A stretch of 64,000 bases of DNA. Source: Flavobacteriales bacterium UBA6693. Lineage in GTDB: Bacteria > Bacteroidota > Bacteroidia > Flavobacteriales > Weeksellaceae. The number at the start of each line of letters is the position of its first letter. Position 1 is the first letter of the stretch. Positions 1 to 8,857 of this stretch are shown piece by piece. The DNA lies in NCBI GenBank assembly GCA_002454815.1, contig DKJL01000006.1, positions 66,843 through 130,842 on the forward strand, written 5' to 3'. A model generated the notes under the pieces. That model was not told where the DNA came from. It saw only the letters and a list, made by a program, of their open reading frames with translations, and made no database searches. A program made the position numbers and the translations under genes.

Positions 1-939
1 TTGGTGCTGCCTGCGTTTGTGAACGCTCAAACCCTTAATAATGTAGCAGAAATCCAAAATTATAATGGAAAGGCAACACAAACGCAGGCAGCACCAAGCA
101 CTGTGTTTACTCAAACGGCTAACAACCAAAATGGTTACGGCGTTGGCTATTTAGAAGCTTTTGGCGGGGGAATCTATCTTGCAGATGATTTTGAAGTCTC
201 ACAAACAGCAAAAATTACTAAAATCCGAACGTTTGGATTTACCACAGTTCAACCTTATACTACTCTTGGAGATGCGACTACGGAATTAAAAATGTATATT
301 TTCGAAGATGGCAATGGCGCACCGGCATCATTACCTGCGGCAGCGTATAAAACGATCACCGTAGAGAAAGGTGCACCAGGTATTACCATCACCGTGAGTG
401 GCCAGCTTTATGAAATGTCGATTGATTTGGTTGCGGCAGGGATTGATTTGACGCTGGACTCTAAAACAAGATACTGGTTTTCCGTAGCGCCGACGACTAA
501 CTTAGAAGACGACGTTCGATATGCCTGGTTCAAAGCGACCGGTAATAAATACAGCGGTCAGGTACAGTTGGTGGACCCAGATGATCTTTTCGAAATAGGA
601 TTGACAGATTGGACTCCGCTTAACGACATTTTGACAAATCCTTGGGGAGACTTCGGCCTTGCATTTACCATAACGGGCGAAACAGACCTTGGCGTATCAG
701 AAGCTTTCTCCAGCTTTAAAGCACTGGTACACAACGACAGAACCACCAACTCTCTGCGCATTGTGCTGGGGGAAGGAAATCAATTATTAGGCGCAGAGGT
801 GTATGATGCCACTGGAAAAAAAGTGATTTCTTCCGATAACAGTAATACGTCGTTGAATACGGTAGCGCTGCCAAGTGGTGTTTATTTTGTGTTACTTAAA
901 ACTAAAAAAGGAATTGAAAAGACGAAATTCATTAAATAA
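1..939 (+). CDS. T9SS-exported protein, C-terminal part (5' end outside window)
   Basis: The frame is open at the window edge and begins with residues that look like the end of a signal peptide (hydrophobic, then NAQ before the mature part), so the true start lies just outside. The body is a beta-rich region of about 220 residues that I cannot assign. The last ~75 residues form a type A T9SS sorting domain: a short beta-sandwich with G-x-x-V/Y-D-x-x-G-K, then LPSGVYFV and a basic KTKFIK end. By family knowledge such proteins cross the outer membrane by type IX secretion and are released or anchored to the surface. A strong terminator follows. Function of the body is unknown. Confidence 0.85.
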   Translation: MVLPAFVNAQTLNNVAEIQNYNGKATQTQAAPSTVFTQTANNQNGYGVGYLEAFGGGIYLADDFEVSQTAKITKIRTFGFTTVQPYTTLGDATTELKMYIFEDGNGAPASLPAAAYKTITVEKGAPGITITVSGQLYEMSIDLVAAGIDLTLDSKTRYWFSVAPTTNLEDDVRYAWFKATGNKYSGQVQLVDPDDLFEIGLTDWTPLNDILTNPWGDFGLAFTITGETDLGVSEAFSSFKALVHNDRTTNSLRIVLGEGNQLLGAEVYDATGKKVISSDNSNTSLNTVALPSGVYFVLLKTKKGIEKTKFIK

Positions 940-975
940 GTAACCTACTTTAATGACGAATCCTGTCAATGATGT

Positions 976-1017
976 AATGCCCCGCAAAAGTCAGACACTT
1001 TTTAGGGGCATTTTTTT
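976..1017 (+). terminator. Rho-independent terminator of the T9SS cargo gene
   Basis: AATGCCCC pairs with GGGGCATT; an inner AAAAGT/ACTTTT stem extends the hairpin, and seven T follow. It lies about 40 nt after the stop codon at 939. Confidence 0.85.
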
Positions 1018-1395
1018 ATGGATCAAGAGAAAAATTTAGTATCGATTGTAAGTTAGAGTGTATTCGGCTTGTTCGCGGGAGGAAGATAAATATTTCGAAT
1101 CTTTTACCAGGAAAAACGGATTTATTGATTTAAATCTTCGGACGTGGTTGAAAAGCAAAAGCCATCCACGGATTGAAGTATAATTCTGATTTAGCAATAT
1201 TATTTAATTGTCAGCACAAATACGTTTAGTATTTCTACTCTTTTAAGAGAAGCGTACTGGCCTTAGATTTCCTGTAATCGCAAAATACTTTGCAAACTAT
1301 GCACAATTTCCGAGTCTATAAAAGAACAGCCAACTCAACATGTTTAACTCGATAAAAATTAAATATAAATTCTGCAGGCTGCACGAATTTGTCCT
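1018..1395. other. Intergenic stretch without recognised gene
   Basis: AT-rich sequence between the terminator and the 3' end of the reverse-strand SMR gene. I find no convincing coding frame, tRNA, terminator or repeat here. Confidence 0.6.
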
Positions 1396-1734
1396 CTAAT
1401 TCGACACAAATTTCAGGCCCACCACCGAAGCGATCAGGGTAAAAACAAAAAACATCCGCCAGAAAGTAACGGGCTCATTGAATATGATAATGCCTGCTAC
1501 AACGCCACCTACAGCACCGATTCCGGTCCAAACTGCGTACGCGGATCCAATGGGAATAGGTGAACTTCCCAGAGAAATTGCCTTATAAAGCAAAAACATA
1601 CTCATGAACAGTGATGCAGCAAAACCCGCCCACCACAGCAAGCTTTCTTTTCCGCTGGTTTCCTGCGCTTTTCCCAGGCAGATGGCGAAACTGGTCTCAA
1701 ATAATCCACCAATAATCAGTATAATCCAATTCAT
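1396..1734 (-). CDS. SMR family small multidrug/guanidinium exporter (SugE/Gdx-like)
   Basis: The product has 112 residues and four predicted membrane helices, the normal size for this family. The invariant membrane glutamate is present as Glu13 in GGLFETSF, followed by the helix-3 region with Tyr66 and Trp69 (GSAYAVWTGIGAVGG). By family knowledge SMR proteins work as dual-topology dimers exchanging protons for guanidinium or cationic drugs. The GLFETSFA start resembles SugE/Gdx more than EmrE, but substrate cannot be decided from sequence. The gene stands alone; neither a clear TAnnTTTG promoter nor a guanidine riboswitch is visible upstream. Confidence 0.85.
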   Translation of the reverse strand: MNWIILIIGGLFETSFAICLGKAQETSGKESLLWWAGFAASLFMSMFLLYKAISLGSSPIPIGSAYAVWTGIGAVGGVVAGIIIFNEPVTFWRMFFVFTLIASVVGLKFVSN

Positions 1735-1807
1735 TTGGTAAAGATAAGATTTGCCAAGCGGCTTAAAAAAAATTTTTGCCGCCGTATAAAATCCGGCGCC
1801 GAAGTTT

Positions 1808-1815
1808 TACTTTTG
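1808..1815 (+). promoter_or_regulatory. -7 element TACTTTTG, leaderless start of the MFS gene
   Basis: Matches the Bacteroidetes TAnnTTTG element. Its last base is 5 nt before the ATG at 1820, so the transcript should begin at or next to the start codon. No well-spaced TTTG is seen upstream. Confidence 0.55.
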
Positions 1816-1819
1816 CAAA

Positions 1820-3058
1820 ATGATTTCATTACAGCCCGTCCAGACGCTGAAAATCCCCGAATTTCGTAATCTCATGGCCGGCCGTTTTTTCCTGGTATTG
1901 GCATTCCGAATGCTCGCCACGCTGATGGGCTGGTGGATTTATCAATTCACCAAAGACCCTTTTGCCATTGGGCTTATTGGCCTTTCAGAAGTTATTCCCG
2001 CCGTTTCCACCGCTTTATATGCCGGTCACGTCATCGATAATTCCGAAAAGAAACGTCTGCTGCTGATTTGCAATTATGCTTATGTGCTGCTAATCAGCCT
2101 GCTCGCGATTCCTGCTTTTTTTGGTCATCAACTGCTGCATTTCAGCAACGTACAGATTTCGTATTATATTTATGCAGTTATTTTTCTCACTGGTTTTTGC
2201 CGCGCCTTTATTGGCCCCATCATTCCATCAATGATTCCGCGCATCGTTTCGCGCGAAAATTTGCCGAACGCTATCACATTAAACCAGGCCACTTTCCTCA
2301 CGGCCTCGGTTACCGGTCATGCTTTGGGTGGCTTTCTTATTCACTGGATTGATATTTCCGGAACCATTCTAGTGGTTGTCAGCGTAATGATTTTTGCGTC
2401 AATATTTTTCTGGTTTCTAGATCGTCATCCTTCCGAAAACCGGGATCTTACGTTGGGCGTCGTAAAAAGTATGAAAGAAGGACTCGCGTACATTTATAAA
2501 ACAAAAGAAATTCTGGGCGCGCTGTGCCTGGATATGTTTGCGGTCTTATTTGGCGGCGCCGTAGCCATGATTCCGGTTTTCGCCACCGATATTTTAAAGG
2601 TCGGCGCCGAAGGTTTCGGTCTGCTCAACGCCGCTTCCGACATCGGCTCCATGTGCATTATCGTTGCGCTGTCCTTTATCCCGCTGCGCAAAAACCAGGG
2701 CAAAATTCTCCTCGCCGCAGTGGGAGGTTTCGGATTGTGTATCATCGGATTTGGTCTTTCGCAACTCTATTGGCTTTCGTTTTTCCTGCTCGTACTCAGC
2801 GGTATGCTGGACGGGATTTCGGTCGTCATCCGCGGCACCATCGTGCAACTGAAAACACCGGATCATATTCGCGGGCGCGTGCTCAGCGTTAATTCCATTT
2901 TCATCATGTCCAGCAACGAAATGGGCCAGTTTGAAAGTGGTGTCGCTGCAAAACTTCTCGGTGTCGTGCGCTCCGTTATTTTTGGCGGTACCATGACGGT
3001 ACTTATCGCTCTGCTCGTCGGAACTACTGTGCCCAAACTACGAAAAATGAACTATTGA
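1820..3058 (+). CDS. MFS transporter (EntS/MFS_3-like)
   Basis: A 412-residue inner-membrane protein with about 12 predicted helices. It starts with a short cytosolic segment (LKIPEFRNLMAGRFF) typical of MFS_3 exporters such as EntS. The loop between helices 2 and 3 has the charged DNSEKKRLL signature, and there is a long basic central loop around residue 210. Family members export siderophores, drugs or macrolides; the substrate here is unknown. The start is fixed by the -7 element five bases upstream. There are no operon partners: a 249-bp spacer with a palindromic element separates it from dnaB. Confidence 0.85.
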   Translation: MISLQPVQTLKIPEFRNLMAGRFFLVLAFRMLATLMGWWIYQFTKDPFAIGLIGLSEVIPAVSTALYAGHVIDNSEKKRLLLICNYAYVLLISLLAIPAFFGHQLLHFSNVQISYYIYAVIFLTGFCRAFIGPIIPSMIPRIVSRENLPNAITLNQATFLTASVTGHALGGFLIHWIDISGTILVVVSVMIFASIFFWFLDRHPSENRDLTLGVVKSMKEGLAYIYKTKEILGALCLDMFAVLFGGAVAMIPVFATDILKVGAEGFGLLNAASDIGSMCIIVALSFIPLRKNQGKILLAAVGGFGLCIIGFGLSQLYWLSFFLLVLSGMLDGISVVIRGTIVQLKTPDHIRGRVLSVNSIFIMSSNEMGQFESGVAAKLLGVVRSVIFGGTMTVLIALLVGTTVPKLRKMNY

Positions 3059-3120
3059 TTTCTTGGAAGCAATGGGACGACGCTTGCTTTGAAAGTCCGT
3101 TCCGGCTCTTCATTGCAATC

Positions 3121-3152
3121 TTTTCCGCAGCTTCCTCGGCAGCTGCGGAAAA
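3121..3152. repeat. Perfect 12-bp-stem palindrome in MFS-dnaB spacer
   Basis: TTTTCCGCAGCT (3121-3132) is repeated as its exact reverse complement at 3141-3152, separated by 8 nt. It lies in a GC-rich island (about 3065-3215) unlike the AT-rich spacers around it. No T-run follows, so it is not a classic terminator. It resembles REP-like intergenic elements of this group. Confidence 0.6.
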
Positions 3153-3295
3153 GGATTTTCATTCCGATCCGGGCTAGGAGACCATTCCGTGCACCTCCCG
3201 ACTTATCAACACCGTAGCTAATTAATATACAGTGTATTAGATAAGATAACGCATCGAATGTTGATTAAATAATCGCCTCAAAAACTTAAAAAAAC

Positions 3296-3303
3296 TATCT
3301 TTG
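3296..3303 (+). promoter_or_regulatory. -7 element TATCTTTG, leaderless start of dnaB
   Basis: TAnnTTTG match ending 5 nt before the dnaB ATG at 3308, leaving no room for a ribosome binding site downstream of a normal transcription start. Confidence 0.6.
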
Positions 3304-3307
3304 TAGC

Positions 3308-4897
3308 ATGACTCAGAAGGACACCTTATCATCGCTGATCCACGGGAATTTTGCCCAGGAGCTTTCCATCTCCGACGGCAAAATGCCACCTAACGCCATC
3401 GAATTTGAGCGGCTCGTAATCGGTACCTTCCTCATCGACAAGAAAGGACTGGATTATTCGATTGACCTCCTGACGGCGGACGTTTTTTATGATCCGCGTC
3501 ACCAGGAAATCTTCCGTGCCATTACCCGGCTTTTCGAGGGAAATCATCCGGTCGACCTGATGACCGTGATTCAGGAACTCAAGAAAACCGAAAAATTAGG
3601 TTTTGCCGGCGGCGATCATTATATCATCGATCTTACCATGGGTGTTTCCTCGAGTGCACACATCGAATATCACGTGCGCGTCATCCTTGAAAAATTCATT
3701 CTTCGCAGCCTCATCAATGTTTCAGCCAACGTCATCGACAGTTCTTATAAAGAATCTACCGACGTTTTCGAATTGCTAGATAAGGCCGAACAGTCCTTTT
3801 TCGAAATTACCAACGGTACCATAAAAAAAGGTTTTGACACGGCCAATACGCTCGTAAAACAAGCGATTGAAACCATTAAAGCTTTAAAAGACAAAGAAGG
3901 AATTTCCGGAATCCCGTCCGGCTTTAAAGATATTGACAAAGAAACCGGCGGCTGGCAAAACTCTGATTTAATTATTATTGCCGCACGTCCTGCGATGGGC
4001 AAAACCGCCTTCCTGCTTTCCATGGCCCGAAATATTGCCGTAGAACATAATGTGCCACTCGCTTTATTCTCTCTTGAGATGGCATCGGTACAGCTCATCA
4101 CGCGGATGATCGCCTCAGAAACCGGCATTTCTTCCGAGAAGTTGCGGAAAGGACAGATGTCCGATGAGGAATGGCAACGGCTGTTTTCCAATGTCTCCGC
4201 CCTGGAAAACGCACCGCTTTATATCGACGAAACGCCATCGTTATCCGTCTTCGATTTCCGCGCAAAATGCCGCCGCCTCGTGATGCAGCATGGGGTAAAA
4301 ATCATCATGGTGGATTATCTGCAACTCATGACGGCCAATTCCGGCAAGGGAGGTGCCGGCAACCGGGAGCAGGAAATTGCCACTATTTCCCGCTCGCTGA
4401 AAGCCATTGCAAAAGAACTTAATGTACCTGTTATCGCGCTGTCGCAGCTGTCGCGAAGTGTGGAAACGCGGCCGGGAAAACGCCCTATGCTTTCTGACCT
4501 TCGGGAATCCGGCGCCATTGAGCAGGATGCAGATATCGTTTCTTTCATTTTCCGGCCGGAATATTACAAAATTACTACTTGGGACAATGACGAAGATGGA
4601 ATGGAATCTTCCACGGAAAACCAGGCAGAGCTGATCATTGCCAAGCACCGGAACGGAGCCACGGCCGATGTACGAATGTCGTTCTTTAAGAATATCGCCA
4701 AGTTTGCCGACCTGGATCTGTTCGGAGGCGGCTACGGCTACCAGAATTCTAACTTTGGACAGCAGGAGGCGCCCAGTGGTTTTGAAAAAATAAAAACCAC
4801 CATCGATCCCGGTGCCGCATTCGATATCGGCGACAAACAGAAACTTTCCGGTTCTTCTATGAACGATCAGGACGACGACGACGATTTTATGTTCTAA
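3308..4897 (+). CDS. dnaB: Replicative DNA helicase DnaB
   Basis: The 529-residue product has the DnaB N-terminal domain (about residues 25-130; starts PPNAIEFERLVIG) that contacts primase, a linker, and a RecA-fold motor. The Walker A motif ARPAMGKTAF lies near residues 225-233. The Walker B-like IIMVDYLQLM, the H4-type SQLSRSVE and the arginine-finger region with DLRESGAIEQDADIV follow. It forms the hexameric ring that unwinds DNA at the replication fork. The C-terminus is a low-complexity acidic tail (NDQDDDDDF), a lineage trait. rnhA follows after 4 nt, so the two are probably co-transcribed. The start is supported by the promoter immediately upstream. Confidence 0.97.
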   Translation: MTQKDTLSSLIHGNFAQELSISDGKMPPNAIEFERLVIGTFLIDKKGLDYSIDLLTADVFYDPRHQEIFRAITRLFEGNHPVDLMTVIQELKKTEKLGFAGGDHYIIDLTMGVSSSAHIEYHVRVILEKFILRSLINVSANVIDSSYKESTDVFELLDKAEQSFFEITNGTIKKGFDTANTLVKQAIETIKALKDKEGISGIPSGFKDIDKETGGWQNSDLIIIAARPAMGKTAFLLSMARNIAVEHNVPLALFSLEMASVQLITRMIASETGISSEKLRKGQMSDEEWQRLFSNVSALENAPLYIDETPSLSVFDFRAKCRRLVMQHGVKIIMVDYLQLMTANSGKGGAGNREQEIATISRSLKAIAKELNVPVIALSQLSRSVETRPGKRPMLSDLRESGAIEQDADIVSFIFRPEYYKITTWDNDEDGMESSTENQAELIIAKHRNGATADVRMSFFKNIAKFADLDLFGGGYGYQNSNFGQQEAPSGFEKIKTTIDPGAAFDIGDKQKLSGSSMNDQDDDDDFMF

Positions 4898-4901
4898 AAA
4901 C

Positions 4902-5390
4902 ATGAGTCTGAAAATCAATATTTACACAGACGGAGCCTGCAGCGGCAATCCGGGGCGTGGCGGCTATGGAATTGTGATGAAAGTTCCCGAAAAAAATTAC
5001 GAAAAACGCTATTCTCAGGGATTTCGGCGAACCACGAATAACCGGATGGAATTATTGGCCGTCATCGTTGCACTGGAAAAACTTAAAACTGCTGAAAACG
5101 ACATTCATATTTTTACGGACAGTAAATATGTGTCGGATGCTATCAACCAAAAATGGATTTACGGCTGGATCCGCAAGGGATTTAAAAACGTAAAAAATCC
5201 GGATCTTTGGCAACGGCTGATTCCACTTCTAAAAGAGTACAACCCTACATTTCACTGGGTAAAAGGCCACGCCGGACATACGGAGAATGAGATCTGTGAC
5301 CAGCTGGCAGTTGTGGCGGCGCGCGCAGAACCGCTCGAAATCGACCGTTACTTCGAACAGCAGAACAACGGCGGATTGTTTGGTAGATAA
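4902..5390 (+). CDS. rnhA: Ribonuclease HI
   Basis: A 162-residue RNase H fold that removes RNA from RNA-DNA hybrids (primers, R-loops). All catalytic residues are visible: Asp10 in TDGACSGNPG, Glu50 in NRMELLAV, Asp73 in FTDSKYV, and the HAGHTENEICD segment with His123 and Asp133. The basic handle (WIYGWIRKGFKNVKNP) for hybrid binding is also present, as in the E. coli enzyme. The gene starts 4 nt after the dnaB stop; pairing with dnaB fits a replication-linked operon. Confidence 0.97.
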   Translation: MSLKINIYTDGACSGNPGRGGYGIVMKVPEKNYEKRYSQGFRRTTNNRMELLAVIVALEKLKTAENDIHIFTDSKYVSDAINQKWIYGWIRKGFKNVKNPDLWQRLIPLLKEYNPTFHWVKGHAGHTENEICDQLAVVAARAEPLEIDRYFEQQNNGGLFGR

Positions 5391-5636
5391 TTCTTAGTGG
5401 CTAATTTTATTCTTGTAAAACGCGTCAACTTTTCACGAGAAAAATTTAAATTCAGATACTTTCACAATAAATTACAATCGATTAAGAGTTTGATGATTAA
5501 GATAGAAAATGAAGATCAACCTTGTTTTTCAGACGGTCTATTTTAGTTTTAGGTCTGACAGAAAGCAGCGCATCAATATGTTTTTATTTTAATTTTCCCA
5601 GTTCGGAAGTAATGTTATATTTACAAAAAAAATTAA

Positions 5637-6314
5637 ATGAAAAAAATCAACTTTTTTGGATTACTGATGATCCTCTTTTTTGTTGCACGATCGTGTGTGA
5701 CGAGCGTACCGATGAATTCCGAATATCTTTCGAAACCTTCCAAAGTCGGGGTTTTTGTTAATTTTAACGAACCGCAGAAATACCGTGAAGGTTCACAGGG
5801 CCTGCTGGATCTGGCAGTAACTTCCGGTGATAAATATCAGCCTCTGCTGGATTTTGCCAAGACGCAAATTGACCGCAAACACGAGCTGGAAAACATCTAC
5901 GCGCAGGCTTTAAAGGCAAGAGGAAAAGAGGTTGTAATCATTGATGAAAAATTTGATCCCAAAACAACTGAAAAATTTAAAGGTGACAAACAGGAAGGCA
6001 AGAAATATTACACGTACGACTTAAGATATCTGAAAGATAAATACCAAGTGGACGAAGTGGTATTTGTAAACGTCGATTGGGGCGTCATCATCAGTTATTA
6101 CAGCATGATAGAAACGGGAAGATCGGGCTACGCTTATTTGCAAAATAAAGTGGTGAATCTGCAGGACAACTCTTTATATTTTTCCAATGATAATGCACAG
6201 ACGGAAATCATCAAAGGAAAATGGAACGTGGCACCGAGTTATGAAAATGCCATCAGTAAAATTGATGCAGCGCTGAATAAAGCCATCAGCGTTGAAAAAG
6301 ATCTATTTAAATAA
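5637..6314 (+). CDS. Predicted exported or lipoprotein-like protein, unknown function
   Basis: A 225-residue protein with a basic, hydrophobic N-terminus ending in ARSC, a weak lipobox (Ala at -3, Arg at -2, Ser at -1 before Cys); it may be a lipoprotein or a cleaved exported protein. The mature part alternates beta strands and helices (SKVGVFVNF, EVVIIDEKF, VDEVVFVNVDWGVII), which recalls periplasmic proteins of the DUF799/GNA1162 kind, but I cannot claim membership. A near-consensus -7 element (TATATTTA, 5616-5623) precedes the ATG by 14 nt. A perfect terminator follows. Confidence 0.7.
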   Translation: MKKINFFGLLMILFFVARSCVTSVPMNSEYLSKPSKVGVFVNFNEPQKYREGSQGLLDLAVTSGDKYQPLLDFAKTQIDRKHELENIYAQALKARGKEVVIIDEKFDPKTTEKFKGDKQEGKKYYTYDLRYLKDKYQVDEVVFVNVDWGVIISYYSMIETGRSGYAYLQNKVVNLQDNSLYFSNDNAQTEIIKGKWNVAPSYENAISKIDAALNKAISVEKDLFK

Positions 6315-6340
6315 TCCTTATTTATAAGCCTAAACTTAAG

Positions 6341-6364
6341 AGCCCGAATATTCGGGCTTTTTTG
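6341..6364 (+). terminator. Rho-independent terminator
   Basis: The 18-nt perfect palindrome AGCCCGAATATTCGGGCT is followed by a run of six T, 27 nt after the stop of the preceding gene. Confidence 0.9.
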
Positions 6365-6614
6365 TACGAAAGTTTCTGATTTATAAAACTCTATGAAGGC
6401 ATTTCTCTTGTCATCCTTGACTGTAAAGCCAGAAATTCACAGATTCTCACTATAAATAGAGTTAGAAGAATGGCTGGTCTTTAAACATAAAAAAAATATT
6501 ATAAAGTTTGTTTAACGAGTCTTTCCAAGCTCACAGTACAAAATCGCTCTTTCCAGCCATACGAACAGTATTTATTGTTTCCGTCTTGCAATTATCGGTT
6601 CGCGTCCATTTATT
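6365..6614. other. Intergenic stretch without recognised gene
   Basis: Together with the terminator before it this spacer exceeds 300 bases. It is AT-rich; no coding frame, RNA gene or repeat could be recognised apart from the promoter element at its right end. Confidence 0.6.
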
Positions 6615-6622
6615 TATCTTTG
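6615..6622 (+). promoter_or_regulatory. -7 element TATCTTTG, leaderless start of the nitroreductase-nadB-nadC operon
   Basis: Identical octamer to the dnaB one and with the same 5-nt distance to the ATG (6627). Confidence 0.6.
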
Positions 6623-6626
6623 TTAA

Positions 6627-7253
6627 ATGAACTACCTCGAAGCACTGAACAACCGGTATTCCGTTAAGAAGTTTGATCCCACAAGAATCGTTGAGCCCGA
6701 GAAACTCTACCAGATTCTCGAAGCGGCGCGGCTCTCTGCCAGTTCGATGGGTTTGCAGCCGTATAAGATTTATATTGTGGGAAGTGAACCAGTAAAACAG
6801 CAACTGATTCCGGCATTCTACAATCCTTCGCAGATTTCTACCTGTTCACATCTCATCGTAATTACCTCCAAAAAACACTTGGAAAAAGAATATTTGGATG
6901 GTTATCTCCGACACATTACCGAAGTGCGGGGCACGCCGGCTGAACAACTACTCCGCTTTAAGGCGAACATCGAAGGTTTTACCAAAGACCAGAATTTCGT
7001 GCAACAACATTGGGCCGAAAAACAAAGTTATATCGCCTTGGCAAACCTTATGTTCGCGGCCGCCTTAGAAGATGTGGACACTTGTCCCATGGAAGGCTTC
7101 CGTGCTGATGCTTTGGGCGATGTTCTGATGCTGGACCGCGAAAAAGAGCAGGTATCCGTAACGCTGGCATTGGGATACCGTGCTGCCGATGATGCATTTC
7201 AGACGCTGAAAAAAGTCCGTAAACCCACAGAAAAACTGTTTAAGTTTATTTAA
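6627..7253 (+). CDS. NAD(P)H-dependent nitroreductase family oxidoreductase
   Basis: A 208-residue FMN-dependent nitroreductase fold. The N-terminus NNRYSVKKFDP carries the Arg/Lys pair that binds FMN phosphate. ARLSASSMGLQPY follows, and the QSYIALANLMFAAALEDVDTCPMEGF region lies at the active site. Homologues (NfsB-like) reduce nitroaromatics, quinones or flavins. It opens an apparent operon with nadB (10-nt gap) and nadC, a link between an NAD(P)H-using enzyme and NAD supply; the physiological substrate is unknown. A leaderless start is predicted from the promoter. Confidence 0.88.
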   Translation: MNYLEALNNRYSVKKFDPTRIVEPEKLYQILEAARLSASSMGLQPYKIYIVGSEPVKQQLIPAFYNPSQISTCSHLIVITSKKHLEKEYLDGYLRHITEVRGTPAEQLLRFKANIEGFTKDQNFVQQHWAEKQSYIALANLMFAAALEDVDTCPMEGFRADALGDVLMLDREKEQVSVTLALGYRAADDAFQTLKKVRKPTEKLFKFI

Positions 7254-7263
7254 AATCCCGCAC

Positions 7264-8841
7264 ATGATCAAAGCTGACGTTCTTGTAATCGGCTCCGGCA
7301 TCTCCGGCCTTTCTTACGCCATTAAAATATCAGAAAAACTGCCCGAGGCCAAAATCATCATCGTCACCAAGGCCGACGAAGACGAAAGCAATACCAAATA
7401 CGCACAGGGCGGCTTGGCCGTAGTGACGGATTTCAGCAATGATAATTTCCAGAAACATATCGACGACACGATGCGCGCCGGTGATGGAGAAAATGATCTG
7501 GAAGTCGTAAAAATGGTGATCGAAGAAGGTCCCGAACGCTTCCACGAACTGGTGAACTGGGGCACCAATTTTGACGAGAAAGACGGCACTCTTCTGCTGG
7601 GCCGCGAGGGCGGACATACCGAAAACCGCATCGTACATCATAAAGATATTACCGGGAAAGAAATAGAACGCGCGCTGCTGGAAAAGGTGAGCGCTTCCCC
7701 CAATATCGAAATGATGGCGCACCATTACGTTATTGATCTTATTACCCAGCATCACGTGCCCGGGAAAATTTTTGATGAAAAGCACATTCACTGCTACGGC
7801 GCTTACATCCTGGATGAGAAAACCAAAGCCATAAAAAAAATCACCGCTAAGATTACACTCGTGGCAACGGGTGGTGCGGGACACGTGTACCGCAATACCA
7901 CCAACCCACTCATCGCGACGGGCGACGGCATCGCTTTTGTGCACCGGGCACGCGGAAAGATTTCGAATATGCAGTATTATCAGTTTCATCCCACGGCGCT
8001 GTATTCCAAAAGGGACGGCATGCTGTTTTTGATTTCTGAAGCCGTACGCGGAGATGGTGCAAAGCTCCGGACTAAAGACGGGCAACCCTTTATGCATAAA
8101 TATGATGAACGCGAAGAACTGGCTTCCCGCGATATCGTAGCGCGCGCCATTGATAACGAACTGAAAATTTCCGGTGACGAATATGTCGGTCTGGACTGCC
8201 GGGAAATGAACCGTGCGCGCTTCGTGGAACATTTCCCTAATATTTATCAAAAGTGCCTCGATGAAGGGATCGATCCTTTCCGGGAACTGATTCCGGTAGT
8301 GCCGGCCTGCCATTATTTAATGGGTGGAATCGACATTGACCGTGACGGGCAAAGCTCTATCCGCAACCTCTTTGCTGTGGGAGAATGTACCAATTCCGGC
8401 CTTCATGGTGCCAACAGGCTCGCCAGTAATTCGCTGCTCGAAGGATTGGTTTTCGGACACAATGCCGCCATCAAAACCGTAGAACTTTTACTTGAAAATG
8501 ACTTTAATTTCGAAGACCTCAAAGCTGTACCGGAATGGAACGACGATGGGATGAAGCGGATGGACGAAATGGTGCTCATTACTTATCTGCGCCGCCAGCT
8601 TCAGGAAATGATGAGCGATTTGGTAAGCATCGTGCGCAGTAACGAGCGGCTGCAGCTGGCGGCGCGAGAACAGGAAGAAATCAGCAAGGCCGTGACTGAA
8701 CTTTACAATTTTTCAATACTTTCGCCGCAGTTGGCTGAACTGAGAAACCTTACAAATATCGCATACCTTATCATCGGCGAATCGTTGCAAATGACCGAAA
8801 ATAAAGGCGCTTTTTACAACAAAGATTTTCAACAACTTTAA
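7264..8841 (+). CDS. nadB: L-aspartate oxidase
   Basis: A 525-residue flavoprotein that oxidises aspartate to iminoaspartate, the first step of de novo NAD synthesis. The FAD-binding dinucleotide fold is at the N-terminus (VLVIGSGISGLSYA, residues 5-18). TKYAQGGLAVV and REGGHTENRIVHHKD follow, then the capping-domain motif YQFHPTALY and the C-terminal FAD contact GLHGANRLASNSLLEGLVFG. The C-terminal helical domain has the normal length. nadC follows after 16 nt. nadA, which condenses iminoaspartate with DHAP, is not in this window and must lie elsewhere if the route is complete. Confidence 0.97.
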   Translation: MIKADVLVIGSGISGLSYAIKISEKLPEAKIIIVTKADEDESNTKYAQGGLAVVTDFSNDNFQKHIDDTMRAGDGENDLEVVKMVIEEGPERFHELVNWGTNFDEKDGTLLLGREGGHTENRIVHHKDITGKEIERALLEKVSASPNIEMMAHHYVIDLITQHHVPGKIFDEKHIHCYGAYILDEKTKAIKKITAKITLVATGGAGHVYRNTTNPLIATGDGIAFVHRARGKISNMQYYQFHPTALYSKRDGMLFLISEAVRGDGAKLRTKDGQPFMHKYDEREELASRDIVARAIDNELKISGDEYVGLDCREMNRARFVEHFPNIYQKCLDEGIDPFRELIPVVPACHYLMGGIDIDRDGQSSIRNLFAVGECTNSGLHGANRLASNSLLEGLVFGHNAAIKTVELLLENDFNFEDLKAVPEWNDDGMKRMDEMVLITYLRRQLQEMMSDLVSIVRSNERLQLAAREQEEISKAVTELYNFSILSPQLAELRNLTNIAYLIIGESLQMTENKGAFYNKDFQQL

Positions 8842-8857
8842 TAACTTTTTTTTAAAC

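Noticed and set aside
1018..1395. tRNA or other structured RNA in the long spacer
   Set aside because: No T-loop signature, acceptor pairing or terminator was found.
1396..1734. SMR gene as a qac-type plasmid resistance gene
   Set aside because: Sequence resembles chromosomal SugE/Gdx proteins and the region has no integron or transposon features.
7330..8313. A 327-codon open frame on the minus strand
   Set aside because: It lies wholly antisense to nadB, whose protein has all family motifs; the antisense product has no recognisable domain.
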